Shown here in pieces: positions 14,401-25,687 of a stretch of DNA of 64,000 nt. Origin of the DNA: Takifugu bimaculatus. Taxonomy: Eukaryota; Chordata; Actinopteri; Tetraodontiformes; Tetraodontidae. Position 1 is the stretch's first letter. Every line of letters starts with the position of its first letter. The notes under the pieces are model-generated. The model made no database searches and was not told where the DNA came from. It saw only the letters and a list, made by a program, of their open reading frames with translations. The DNA is taken from assembly GCA_004026145.2 (NCBI GenBank), contig CP034976.1, positions 10,017,469 through 10,081,468 on the forward strand, written 5' to 3'. Made by a program: the position numbers and the translations under genes.

Positions 14401-17400
14401 CTGAGACATGGAGGAAAGACACAGTGTTCCAGGAGAAATCCCTTCCAGCAGGGAGAGAGCTGGAGGACGACTGGTTTATTCTTCTGGATGTGGCCACAAA
14501 GAAATCAGTTAGAAGTTAGTCTGTTTAGTTCACTTTTACGTACAATTTAATACTCGCATATTAACGTGGTTTTCATCATCTATCATGTGCTCCAATGTCA
14601 TATTTCTGCTTTTCTTTTGGAATAATATATGATATTGTATCTGTTAGTAATCCCACCTGAGAAGACCCAGTACCCAGCAGAGGTGAGAGCCCCAGTGGCT
14701 GTTGCCAGATTGGAGCCTATTCCCAGCACAAGACCAGCGTTTGATAGGCGAATCCTGCAGGAAAGACAGCCTCTTATGTACACACTCGCTGATGCTGATG
14801 ATGATGATTGGTTTGTTCTGCTAGACGTTACACCTAACGAGTCAGGTATTTGCTTCGATTTTCCCGTGTGGGGGTTTTGCAGCTGTTTTTGCTCCACGCT
14901 TTCGCGGCTTGTTGAAGCGATATGCCGAAGTCACTTTAAGGCATAGCGTGTCTACAGACGGCAGCGGTCATTCACTCTTGGTCCATGGCCCAAGCTGTTC
15001 TCATCGAGTCTTGAAGCTTTATATTAATATCAAGCGTTCACCTGCTGAACCGCTCAAAGCTTTGTGAGCCACCTGCAGCCTAACATCATCTGCTTTTACA
15101 TCCATTGGTTTGCAAGAAGAGCTAATCTGCTTCTGCTGTCACTTCACTTTGTGGAGTTTCACTCCACTTCTACTCTTGATCTTCGAAGAGAGACTACAGG
15201 GGTAGTATTTTCCTGAAAGTGTGGGTTCATCCGAACAAATCAAGGCTGGAGACTGTAAGTATGACGCGGCTTATTGCAGCTACGCCTTTGTATGTTATCC
15301 AACATGTGTGTGGCATCCCTCGCTGACGCCGACCTGCAGTAGGTTCTGTGTTACTCATGTTTCCATTTTTTCTGTTTGTTTTTTTTTGTCCAGTGGTGGT
15401 CACACAGAGAGGCACCCGTCCTGTCAGTGCTCCGGTCTTCTCTCAGACTGCCCTGGCAGAAGCAGGGATTCCCATGGCCCCTTTTGACCAGCCTCAGACC
15501 TCCACTCCCATCAAGACCACCCGCAAGGAGGAGAGAAAGCTGGAGGTCACAGTAGAAGCTGTGGAACCCTCAAAAATAGAGTCTGTGGGGGAAGTCAAGG
15601 TATTTATAACAGCTTTTCATGTTTAATCTTTTAAAATGTAAGAACTTGTCCTGAAATTGTGTCTAGCTCTTGAGTGAAAACTAAATAATTACTTGGAGTA
15701 ATCACTTGTGAAGGCAGCTATACCACATTGGTACTAAATTAGTGTTTCAACTGTGTCTCTCTTGCTGCTGTAGACAGCAGAGTGGAGGGACCAGCGAGAA
15801 ATACACTCCTCGCTGGTATCCACCATCAATGGGGACTCCCAGGTTAGTGTCAGACGTGGACCTCTTGCACGTCACCACTCAGTAGACAGTTTCTCTGCTT
15901 TGGTCAGAACGTAAGTGTTAAAGCCATCAAGCAGAGGATGCTGACGTATCCTTCTCTCCTCCCCGTGGTAGCACGAGTCTGAGACCAGCACGGAGGTGGT
16001 CCGATTGCGCAAGGTCAGAGTTTTAGCCTCGTCTTTGTCTCTGTAGCCATTTTTTCAGCTCCATTCTGCTGGGGTCAGTCTTTCTCAAACAAATGGAGCT
16101 TCTGGTTTCACCCTCTTCTCATGTTGTGCTTCCATACAGCTAAGTCTTAAATGAAACCTCCTCATCAGGTCCGATGAGCAAACAACCTGTTTTGAGAGGT
16201 AGAATAGACAGAATATTCAAAAGTGAATATATCATCACTTTAACAGACTCTGCTTGCTTTACTATATGGTTTTTCATATATTATGAACGATTATAGAAGG
16301 CAACCATTTCTTCTCATGCTTGCTAGACTCTGGAATGCACACGTGCATGTTTATAGAGTAATCACTACTGTCCCTATTTTACCATATCTGTTGCTCCACC
16401 TTCCTTTCTTTTTTTCATCGTTACAAAAATAAAAATCTTCCTTTCTTTATTAGTGCCCTGTATTAACGATGCATGCGTGTACTGCACTGTGTAACACTTA
16501 CGGAGATATTGATGCATGTCCACGGTGTGGCAGTTAAATGCCAACACAAAGGGAAACTGAAACAAACCCACACTCTTTTTTTGTTCTTCATTTTTCACAG
16601 AAAAGAAAGAAAATTGAGGGTGACTCAATTTATATCAGACATAGCCTTTTAATGTTGGAGGTTTGTATCCTGTTTGGAGGCGCCGTTCTCCAAACGCTTG
16701 TTTACGTTTTCGTTCTCTTTGGCACAATGGCTTCTGTTTTAACACCACGCTTCCGTGTGGCCTGCTGCACATTTTATGCATCAGCACAATAAACGACTGC
16801 ACATTCACATTGTGTTTGGTGTCGCAGCTCTGATTCAAGGAGAATGCTGTTGAACAAGTCACATCGGCCCTGCCGCTGCGCTGATTATCCTTAGGAAACA
16901 AGAGTTTGAATTTCAAGCAGGCTCCATTAGTGGATCCATTTGCTGTCTCACAACACCAGTATTCTCCTGTGTCTGCTTTCTCTCGCTCTTTCTAACATGC
17001 TAGTCGTCATTCAGCAGCTTGCTAAAACAAATCGTGACCACAGAAGAGTTAAAATCTCTGTACTGATGAATGATGTGGGCAAAACAATTAAAGGTGCACG
17101 ATGTGACCTGGCATGGTGTCAGCGCCATTTCATTTGTAGGGTTGTAGGGCTCGAGGACCCACTCCCCTCGATCCGCTAGCTGCCCGCACCTGGACACAAT
17201 GTAAAAACAAACAAACGTGGACTTAGGAAGGGACACGGGAGTCGGAACAGGTGGCACTCCCAAGCGTAAACCACACCCCAGCCAATCACACGTCCACTCT
17301 TGAGTTTGATGCACATTCACGACAGTTACAGAAACATGGGGGTGGAGGACGAGCTTGCTCTCTCTACTTTTGTCTTTACTTCGATCGTCACTGTAAACGA

Positions 17401-20400
17401 CACCATGCAAGATCGCCCAGTGCTCACTGAAGTTGCTCTGAAGCACCACAGTAAAGCGACACTTAACAAGACCTGATTGCTGTCTGCAGCACCAGTGGTC
17501 TAAAGTTCTACTAAAGGTTCTGAACAACGATCCACTCGGTGTTAAGTGTTGCCAGATGAGTGCTGCCACAGCTACTTCCATCCATTCGTGTAAAGTTTTC
17601 CGTTTGGACCAAGACTTCATGTTTGACGTGTAGCCTTGTCTGCTGTGATTTCTGTGCTGCTGTTTGATTTGCATCTGGTTTTTACTCCGTTTTGAGCCTA
17701 ATAGCTCCTCGATGTTGTTTTTTTTATCCTTTATATGTCCTCTCCGCCCTCCGTAATCATCCTAAATGAATCAATGACTCCTAAGATTCTCTTGTCTTCT
17801 TAATTTAAAAAAATCAGGACTTTTTATTCTAAAAAGGAGTCACTGATCACCCATCATTAATCAAAATTGAATGGTCACCTCCATTAATGACCCCTCTAAT
17901 TTGTGTTATCTGTTTAACCTGCTTCTGCTTGTTGATTTAACTTGCAGCAACTTGTACAGAGACCGAACGAAGCATTTTCTGACTCTTCTTCTCTCTTCTT
18001 TATCTCTCCCATTTTGGAACTTTCTCCATCTCCCCTTCCCTCCCACCAATGTTTCCGTTATATTTTCACCTTTGCCCCTTCCTTCACATCCCGTCTGCAC
18101 AATCTTTTCCCCTCCTTGCTCTGAGCAGGACTTTGATAAGCCCAATGAGGAACTGGTGAAGCATCACGCTAGCATCAGCGAGCTGAAGAGAAACTTCATG
18201 GAGGCTGTTCCCGAGCCCAGACCCAGCGAATGGGAAAAACGTCTGTCCACACACTCTCCGTTCCGTAACCTGGGTATCAACGGCCAGCCGCTGTCCGGCG
18301 CAGACGGGGTGAGTGCACCGACGAAGCTACTCTACTTGTTATGTCTCTGAGTTGATTATTTTGACTGTGCTAATGTGTCTTTAATGGAACATTGACTGAG
18401 TTTTTTGCACGTGACCCGAAGATCTGGATTCTGTTTTTACGCGACTGTTATATAGAATAACAGGATCGAGTGTGCATGGCAGTACTGGCTGCATGTGCTG
18501 TGCAACACGTGCATGTGATGAATGCAGAAGGACTCGACAAACCGGCTCTGCACATTTGTCATTTCCCACAGTCGAGCGATGTGAGGCGGCAACATTTGGA
18601 CGTGTTGTGTACTCGTCTTGGCGTTTGACGCATGACTGACAGACCCGACGTTTAACTGGCAACTGCATGATTACAGACCATTTTGAGGATTCCTTTCTTT
18701 GCCTGTTGTGAGCAGAACGCATCATTCCCTCTTCTCTCCTGTCCATTCTTCAGTACTGAGCTGTCTTCCCCCTCCCTTGAACTTGCTCCCCCCACTGCTG
18801 TCCTGTCTGTTTGGGTGTTTTCACACAGAAACCTCATTCACAGTTGTACCAGCAGTCCAGCTCTGACTAAAAGTGATCATGTGACGAGTCTTGAAGACTC
18901 AAAATCTGAACTCGCACATCATATTGTCAGGGCGCATTAGTGATGGCAGAGAGATCAACGTTAAACTCATCTGACAGTTCTGTCCGTAATGAGATGAGTC
19001 AGAACACATGTACCACAGCACCACACTTGTTAGGATGTCCTAACTGAAGTGGGCCCGAGCTGCTTATTTTCAGGATTACTGGCTGATTTCCCAGTGCAAA
19101 AAGGAATAGTTAGTATAAAAATTGCAGATGTTGATGCACATTCAAGGGCCAAAAAGCACAAGACTAGTTAATACTGGCAGAACAGGTATTATAAGTTATT
19201 TTATTACATTTTCTGTGATAAACACGGGGGAAACCTCATCTGTTGGTAGGATACAATTGTGGATGGATTTCTCTGTTAAGATGAAAGTAACCGCATGGAA
19301 AAGATGAAGCAAATGCATGTCAGTAATTCTTCCATGTCCCAGAAACCATCCTTGTCGTGCTGGTGCGTCTCTAACTGTAGTCTTCAGTCAGTTGTTGCAC
19401 CAGAGTTTGGAACAAAAACAGAAGTAGAACATTGTCATTGCAAACATTTCTATATTCCTCCCTCTCATCTCTCTCCCCCCTCCTCCTTCTCAGTTTGTCA
19501 CCCGCCTTCCACGCGGCCCCCTGCTAGACTTCTACTCCAAACGCAGCTGAGGGGCCGTCTTGACCCGGGGGAACCCCCCCCCACACACAGGTGTGAGCCC
19601 TGGAGACCACAGCTCTTCATCTGTTTTAGCTTCTCTTCCTTCCTTCCTCCGCCTCCTCTTCAACATCACTGTTCCATTCCTCATCTTTCATCCGCTCAAC
19701 CTGAGGAGCCTCTCTTTTTTTCCCTGGAATCTTTAGAAACGACATTTACGTCCCATTTTTCCATCTGCAGCCCAGTTGACTCAGAGCTGTTCTCTAAAGA
19801 CTGTTCATGACCCTGATTCTGGCGTTCCCTGTGATGTCACTTGGACTAGAAATGAACTCATCAATCACTGTTAAAGGACTGTTGACTTTCATGCCGACTT
19901 GATCATATTGTCACTTTGAGTCTGATTTTATACACATTTTCGTGCATTTATATCATCCGATGATACTGTTTTTGAGATCTGATCACTGTGTCGTGGTTTT
20001 TAAATCCAGATTTATTTCCTTTTGACCTCCTGAAGTAAGCCACACTTAACTGGGAAGTTTCCTAATATTGATTCAGTTTTATTGTGACACACGGAGGCAG
20101 CTCTTATTACTCTTATTAATCCTTAATCCTTGTCTTCCACCAGTATTTTGCAAGAAGACGTTAGTTAGCAAGATTCCTTGTTGCATGACATTTTACAAAC
20201 AGTTTTGACCAAAGAATAAAGAATGAAAGGAAAGATTAGACACTGACACGATTGTTCTTTCCACATTCCACCTACATCTCACATCAGCTGCTGAGGAATT
20301 TACAGTGATCAACTCCAAAAAATGTCAATATGAGACAGAAATGAGCGTTTTAAAGGTAAAAAGAAGGATAGAAGACGTCTGTGAGCTGTTGTCAGACTCG

Positions 20401-22106
20401 TGTCCATCACGAAAGAACACGTGCACACACACCCCTGACTGGGATATCACCACCGACCCATCTCATGACTGTCTTGTGTCTCCTTTAGAGTGTGTGCATT
20501 AGTCTTTTATGCAATGGTTCAGAGACAGAGGTGGCACACGAGGGACCCAGCAGCGCTCCGGCCGTCTCGTACGCGCCGAGCTCAACCGCGAGCCGCCAGA
20601 ACCAGCCTGGTTGTGTTAAAGTCCAACACGCAGGTGCTCCACTGGCAGAGGAGTCACGCGATCAGGAAGAGGTTGTAGGGTCGAGGACCTTGCTGGTGCC
20701 GGTCGTGGAGGTGGAGCGGGCGCAGCTGCCTCCCTCCCCTCAACCCGGCTGTAGAGCTTTAGGTGAGACCCAGAGGGACAGAGGATCGAGTCCCGAAGCA
20801 GTCGGAGAGGATAATTGGACCTTCACCTGCTGCGTATTTCAAGAGCGATGGTCCTCGGGTCATACGCTGCTTCCAGGTAGCCTCCTGAGCCCCCCCTGGA
20901 TGCCTGCTGATTGTGTCTCTGCTTGGCCTCTGCATGATTTCAAGGCTGCCACACTTGCTCACTCCTTTGCAGCAGCATTTCAGATCCAAACATGTCAAAC
21001 GTAGCGTAACGGCTGTCCAATGCGTCTGTCATTAAGTGGCTGCTGCAGAGGTGTTGCACAGTGGTGTGCTCAGCTCTCACGCTGTTGGGTTGCTCGGACA
21101 CTTGGTTTTCTCCCCTCTACGAGACATATTCACTTTCTTACAGACACTCTTTTATTTCCCTTTTTTCTTGTACAGCACTTGGTGGTAGGGGAAAGGCAAA
21201 AAAGAGGTGATTTTCTTTTTTTAATGCTTCCAACAATCATAACTAAAATCAAAAAGCACTGTTGCATTCATCAACATCCAAAAGAGCGAGAGCATGGTGG
21301 TGAGGGACGGAGTGATTGCAGTGAGCTGTCTGGTTCAATAGCTGCTTATGGGGCTATGCTCCCATCCACAGCCCCCTCTGGTGCAGACCCAGACAGTCAC
21401 CATCACAGCAGAGGCCAACTCCTTACCCAGTGGCACCACCACCACCACCACAGAGGTCCCTCTTGTACCGACCAAGACCATCATCTATGAGTCTTCCAAG
21501 GTAGGGGCTCTGGCACCTGCTCAGCCCAGATCTGTGAAAGCATGAGTGCAGAGAAGAGCAGGTCAGGGAGGACCAGGCCCTGAGGCTCCGGACTGGACCT
21601 GCCGCACGGCACCTAGAGCAGCGCAAACCGAGGGTCCCGTTCAATCAAGAAGCTTTAAATCGGTCGTTTTTGTTGGCAGGCGTCTGACGAGGGGACGGAC
21701 AGAGACAGTACGACTATGTCCAGCTCCACAAGCGTCACCTCGGAGACCACCAGCGGCACCACCGTCACCACGACCACCACTCACATCTCAAAGGTGAGAG
21801 GTCAACTTTGAGAGGATGGATACGTCCGTGAGGGTTGACGTCATCTGGGGTTATTTCTTCCTCTTGTTCCTAAAATGACCAAAATATTCTGGACCTCTCA
21901 GGTTGTGAAAAGTGGCTCTACGGAGACTCGCGTGGAGAAGAGAATAGTCATAACGGCGGACTCGGACGCCGACCAAGATAAGGTAAACACCGGACCGCAG
22001 GAACGTTCCCCGATGAGACAAGCGCCGTTGTCTTGGTCTCAAGGCTAATCCAGGTGCACGTCTGTCTGTCTTGCAGGGGAAAGATGGAGGATCGTCAGCT
22101 TTGTAA
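5465..22106 (+). CDS. epb41: Protein 4.1 (erythrocyte membrane protein band 4.1, 4.1R type), multi-exon
   Basis: This is a membrane-skeleton adaptor that joins spectrin-actin to membrane proteins. Exons read: 5465-6751 (headpiece: MTTE start, GLSRLFSSFLKR, LKAPIAAPEPELKT), 7625-7906, 8001-8105, 8190-8308, 8464-8682, 8780-8867, 9173-9325, 9737-9834, 10196-10368 (FERM plus start of the FERM-adjacent region), 10439-10555, 11214-11393, 11783-12455, 12537-12755, 12836-13045, 13133-13363, 13487-13663, 13749-13973, 14075-14230, 14320-14514, 14648-14845 (D-D-W cassettes), 15394-15599, 15774-15842, 15972-16013, 16601-16660, 18129-18308 (spectrin-actin binding), 21372-21500, 21680-21793, 21902-21982 and 22077-22106 (C-terminal domain). 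Splice phases match throughout except in 11783-12455, which is one base out. The FERM segment DLDGVDITLGVCSGG and the two headpiece blocks favour 4.1R over the 4.1N, 4.1G and 4.1B paralogues. The neighbours are not those of mammalian EPB41. Exon 11214-11393 is the least certain. Confidence 0.93.
5765..6640 (+). repeat. epb41: Lys/Glu-rich low-complexity coding tract in the epb41 headpiece
   Basis: Roughly 290 codons are almost entirely Lys and Glu with some Ala, Asp and Val, in K-K-E-E-E-K type repeats. The tract sits between two conserved headpiece blocks, the FSSFLKR block before it and the LKAPIAAPEPELKT block after it. In mammalian 4.1R these blocks are separated by only a few dozen residues. 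The purine bias leaves long open frames on the opposite strand; these are shadows. A long charged helix or disordered spacer is likely. Confidence 0.9.
10439..14845 (+). repeat. epb41: Tandem duplicated cassette exons with a D-D-W-F-x-L-L-D motif
   Basis: Each exon encodes a variable 35-60 residue linker, then a motif of the form (D/E)-D-D-W-F-V-L-L-D-V, then about ten residues ending in V-P-P-G or a variant. The splice falls inside the last Gly codon. Motif copies lie near 10499, 11316, 11617, 12401, 12697, 12988, 13305, 13605, 13915, 14187, 14465 and 14799. The first three are divergent (DDWSIML, DEWSNLF, DDWYQYLD). Nearly every exon starts and ends in phase 1, so any could be skipped without changing frame. 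They lie between the FERM-adjacent region and the spectrin-actin binding exons. The function is unknown; the acidic-aromatic motif looks like a short peptide ligand. Confidence 0.9.
11550..11682 (+). pseudogene. epb41: Degenerate D-D-W cassette exon with in-frame stop
   Basis: An acceptor at TGTTGTTAG opens a phase-1 frame containing Q-D-D-W-Y-Q-Y-L-D, clearly a copy of the neighbouring cassettes. No GT donor is found where the others have one. Read on, the frame meets TGA at about 11670. A good donor (GTGAGT) at 11683 would give the wrong phase by one base. This may be a dead cassette or carry a sequencing indel. Confidence 0.5.
16601..16660 (+). other. epb41: epb41 spectrin-actin binding micro-exon (counterpart of mammalian exon 16)
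   Basis: This 60-base phase-0 exon is flanked by TTTTTCACAG and GTTTGT. It encodes a basic segment followed by G-D-S-I-Y-I-R-H-S-L-L-M-L-E, closely matching the mammalian 21-residue exon 16 peptide (ENIYIRHSNLMLE at its end). In mammals this exon is inserted late in erythroid differentiation and completes high-affinity spectrin-actin binding. The long introns on either side (about 0.6 and 1.5 kb) fit regulated splicing. Confidence 0.9.
16661..18128. other. epb41 intron with a long antisense open frame
   Basis: The intron downstream of the micro-exon ends in a strong pyrimidine tract before 18129. On the minus strand, 17000-17674 is open for 224 codons and encodes a Cys/Trp/His-rich sequence I do not recognise. 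It has no obvious splice structure. It may be a fragment of a repetitive element or chance. Confidence 0.4.
18309..21371. other. epb41: epb41 intron region with possible alternative exons
   Basis: The region is mostly non-coding. Two exon-like segments stand out. At 19494-19550 a very strong pyrimidine tract and CAG precede 18 codons and a stop, and an AATAAA follows at 20215. At 20523-20876 a phase 1-1 open segment ends with an E-D-N-W motif resembling the upstream cassettes. Neither is proven. Confidence 0.4.
19494..19550 (+). other. epb41: Candidate alternative terminal exon of epb41
   Basis: The acceptor lies behind roughly 30 bases of nearly pure pyrimidine. In phase 0, matching the end of exon 18129-18308, it would add FVTRLPRGPLLDFYSKRS and stop. 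A poly(A) signal at 20215-20220 could end such a transcript. This would give a 4.1 form lacking the C-terminal domain. Confidence 0.35.
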
Positions 22107-22186
22107 ATGTCTCCCCGGCCTGATTTATTGGTTTCAGTCAGCACCCCAGTCAGTGCAGGGTTCAGGGGGCCAGCTCAGTCCTCACA

Positions 22187-22222
22187 CACACGCACACACA
22201 CACACACGCACACACACGCACA
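22187..22222. repeat. AC-rich microsatellite
   Basis: An interrupted (AC)n run with CG interruptions lies in the epb41 3' untranslated region. Confidence 0.85.
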
Positions 22223-23584
22223 CAATTACAAACCTGCACTTCAAGCCATACATCACCGTGTAGCTGACCTTAGTCTAACCCCTCTCTTTATTTTATTCTC
22301 TTCTTTTTGGGTGGGTGGAGGAGGCTTTCCCTTTGGTCAAGTGTAACCACCCAGGGGTGCAAACTTTAGATACAATTTTAGTTCAAAACGGCATTTCCAG
22401 TGAAGTGATCTCAGTTCTATTTCCAAATGCTTTTATGTTGCTAGTGGTTTTTACATAATTCTGCCGTTTTCCACAGTCCGCCCTGGTTTAGCAGCGTGTA
22501 TCGTTGGGTGCTGCTGGGGGAACGTTGAGGCTCATTCAGGGGGAAACTGGTCATGGACCGACATACCTCACATCACGTGAACACAAATATTCTGTGCTTC
22601 TATTTGGACGGCTTTGTTCACTGCTCAGGTACAAAATCAGAAGGAGCGGAAGCGTTTCTTCCCTGACCAGCTCAGAACTCGATGTAAAGTTTGACTCAAA
22701 ATGGATCTATTTTATAGAATCGATGCTTTTATAGTATTTGTACAAATTTGAAGTTTTTAAGTTATTCATATCCATCTGCACAGAGGTTTGTGGGGTGCCA
22801 CTGTTGTTTACGGAGGTCTGAGGTCTGCGCTCGGACCCCAAATCGTTCTCGTTGCTCTCCACCACCGGGAAACGTGTTTCACGTTGAGCACCACGGCGGA
22901 GCGCGTCGCTCAGGCCGCTGTTTTTGTTCAGTAGCATCGTAGTCGTGATCGCTTTGAATATACTTGGGCAATTGAGTTTTACAACTTTTTGGTCTGTTTA
23001 TCTCAGGTTTAATGTTCTTTAAGACTACAGACCTCCATGATTGTATGAGGATTGTCCATATATGTGTGTCCACCCCGTCAAATGTACATTTCTGTTCAGG
23101 CAGTTCGTCACAGCAGACGCGTGTCAGATGGAAAGGCAGCTGTCCCAGTATATGTGGCTTCTCTCATAGGCGCACAATTCTTTTTTACATGTTCTACTAT
23201 AAAGTCATTTATTTGTATAGTAGCAACTGTCTTGTGTGATTTGCGGTACTGTGATGTTCCAGCACGTGCAGGCTCCCACTAGTGACGTCACGCTCACACA
23301 TTCCATCCACCTTCAGCCCAGTTTGTGAAGCCTTTTCTCACATGTAGCGCGCCCTCTGTATCTTCCATAGAAGTTTGAAATCTACGAACCTCTTTTTAGG
23401 TAGCATGCTCCTGTAGCTGACTCTTTTTTATCCCCAAACAAAGCCATTGATATTTTAGCTTTATGGAAAAAAGACTTCCAGAAAACTCTCCTGCAAGGAA
23501 ATGTAGAATTTCACATGAAAATAGTTTTTAGACATTGGAAACGTTTGTTGCTTTGTGACATGATCCCTGTCTTTTTATGTAAAC

Positions 23585-23590
23585 AATAAA
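23585..23590 (+). terminator. epb41: Poly(A) signal, epb41
   Basis: AATAAA lies about 1.5 kb after the epb41 stop, with no coding sequence seen between. Confidence 0.7.
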
Positions 23591-23947
23591 ACATGCATTA
23601 TTTTGCATTCTGGTCCTCTGTGTGATGCAGAAGAACAAAAGGAATCGTGGTAAGAAATAAATATTTAATGCATTCACTTATTCCACAGTAAATATTGCTG
23701 TTGCTTGTTCAGAACTAAGTTTCACATCTGAGTTTCAACACTAAAAACATGAAAATAATCCTTGAGATTCAACATGCCTTCACCTCCCATTTCTGGATTT
23801 CCTGAATAGCGCCTGACTACTTTTAAACATACAGCTCTTTAAAAAGTAAAAAAACCAAACCAGGAATATTCAAAGATCTATTCTGCAGCAGGTTAAAGAT
23901 TCTATGGCAGACAAGTAAAAACCTGTGAGGATGTGATGTGATTTGCA

Positions 23948-23953
23948 TTTATT
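23948..23953 (-). terminator. csnk2b: Poly(A) signal, csnk2b
   Basis: AATAAA on the minus strand lies 163 bases after the stop codon. Confidence 0.65.
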
Positions 23954-24115
23954 TATAAGGAAGCAAAAAACTGGATTTAACGTCATCAGATGAACCAGTG
24001 AACACCAATTATGATGGCTCTGGAAACATGGACAGCTGTGGGCTTACAATCATTCACTGAATTACATGAAGCTTGTGTCACTTTAAACAAGTAGTCACTA
24101 AAATCAGAGGCGGAT

Positions 24116-25687
24116 TTAGCGGATTGATTTCACGGGGCTCTTGAGACTGGACGCGGCCTGAAGTTGGAGTTGATAAGCCATGGGGTGAATTTTAAAACCA
24201 TATAACCTGAAACCAAAACAAACAGGGTTTTATCCAGATGTGTAAACGTGCAACCAAAAAAAAGCTGATTATGCTAACAGTAGTGTCACGTTAACTCACC
24301 TGGGCACAAACTGGTTGGCAGGACGCTTGGAGCGATACTCTGGGTGCACCATGAACAGCATGTGGGGGAAACCCGTCCCAAAATACGCTCCATCCGTGTG
24401 GTGATGTCTGGATAACTTTGGGGTGTAAACGTCCATGCATTTTGGACAATAAAGCTTCACCATAGCTTCTCCTGGGATGTCTGATAAGCCTACAGAGAAA
24501 AAGACGTCATTGAGGTTTGGCGCGTCTTCATGAACATCTCAACATCAATGTGGAATAGCGTAGAAACGGGCTCGGGAATTCAAAATTCCCAACTTGCCTA
24601 TCGGAAGCGTGGACTGATTCTCACAATAGACCCTGGGACAGCACCCAAAATCCCCTTGCTGATACTTTTCCAGCTACAGAGAGCAAATTCAGAAAGGATT
24701 GTTTCTGGAGAAGAATTCTGTAGATATTTGACAGTAAGAAAGTGGCGTTACCATCTGTGCAATGCCTCTGTTTGTCAGGATGTAACGTGCGTGTATGAGC
24801 CCGTAAAGCATCTCTGCTGCTTGTTCTATCAGGTCATTCTGGTTGGGGTTATCTTCAAGTTCCTCATCTGTCAAATAAAGTAATTGTATCAGTCATGATT
24901 TAGACAAAAATCATCTTTTTTTGCCAGTTGACCTTCCATCTTCTCTAATAAGTAACAGACCACACTTCATCAGAAAACTATAGTGAAGCTCCTGAAACTA
25001 ATAAAATGGCTTTAAAATATTGTTGTTTTTTTATTGACATGATGTGGATAGTATTTTTTTTTTTTTACCTGGTTCCAGGTCAAGGATCATGTCCAATGCC
25101 TGGCGATAGTGAGGCACCTGCTCATTCAGGCCCGTCAGGTTAAACTTGTCCTGTATGTAGTCTTCATCAACCTGTAACACAAAATCGAGGAAGCTAAAGC
25201 ACTACTAATAGCATTAATTAAGGCTCACTGCCAGAGCTTCCAATGTGGAAGCATAACATAAGCACTTAAAGGGATTCCACAGATGCTGCTACTAATGAAG
25301 AAAGCGAGAAGTTATATTTAGAATCAGATTGCGTGAGTGCTATCCTACAGCATCAGACACAACTGCAGGTTATACATTGAGGTCTAGTATTTATATTTAC
25401 TGCCCTGTTAAGCACCTCATGACTTAACGGAGCAGATTAAGTAACAGTACATTTCGGTAATGAGAAGTCAAGGCGCTCCAATCGCTCCAGAAATCAACCC
25501 ATTACGTAATAACCCCCCAATGAAAATAGTGGGTCCCCGGGAAATTGTATAATCTGCAGTATAGTCATGGAAGGAATCTGGGACTTTAATGGCTTCACTG
25601 TGAAGCAGGACTAACCTCGCAGAACAACTCATTGCCCCTCAGACCACAGAACCAGGATATCCAGGACACTTCCTCTGAGCTGCTCAT
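24116..25687 (-). CDS. csnk2b: Casein kinase II regulatory subunit beta
   Basis: This is the regulatory beta subunit of the CK2 Ser/Thr kinase holoenzyme; it dimerises through a Zn finger and docks the catalytic subunits. Coding exons on the minus strand: 25616-25687 (MSSSEEVSWISWFCGLRGNE), 25069-25171, 24752-24867, 24598-24673, 24300-24489 and 24116-24206. All phases agree and the product is near the usual 215 residues. The Zn-binding cysteines are present: C-P-R-V-Y-C from exon 4 and C-P-K-C from exon 5. A tyrosine that is normally F-G-Y-C-P reads Cys here (F-G-C-C-P). Exon 4 ends in a GC donor (GCAAGT). The C-terminus ends PVKSIR. The gene is tail to tail with epb41 and head to tail with aif1. 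Confidence 0.97.
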
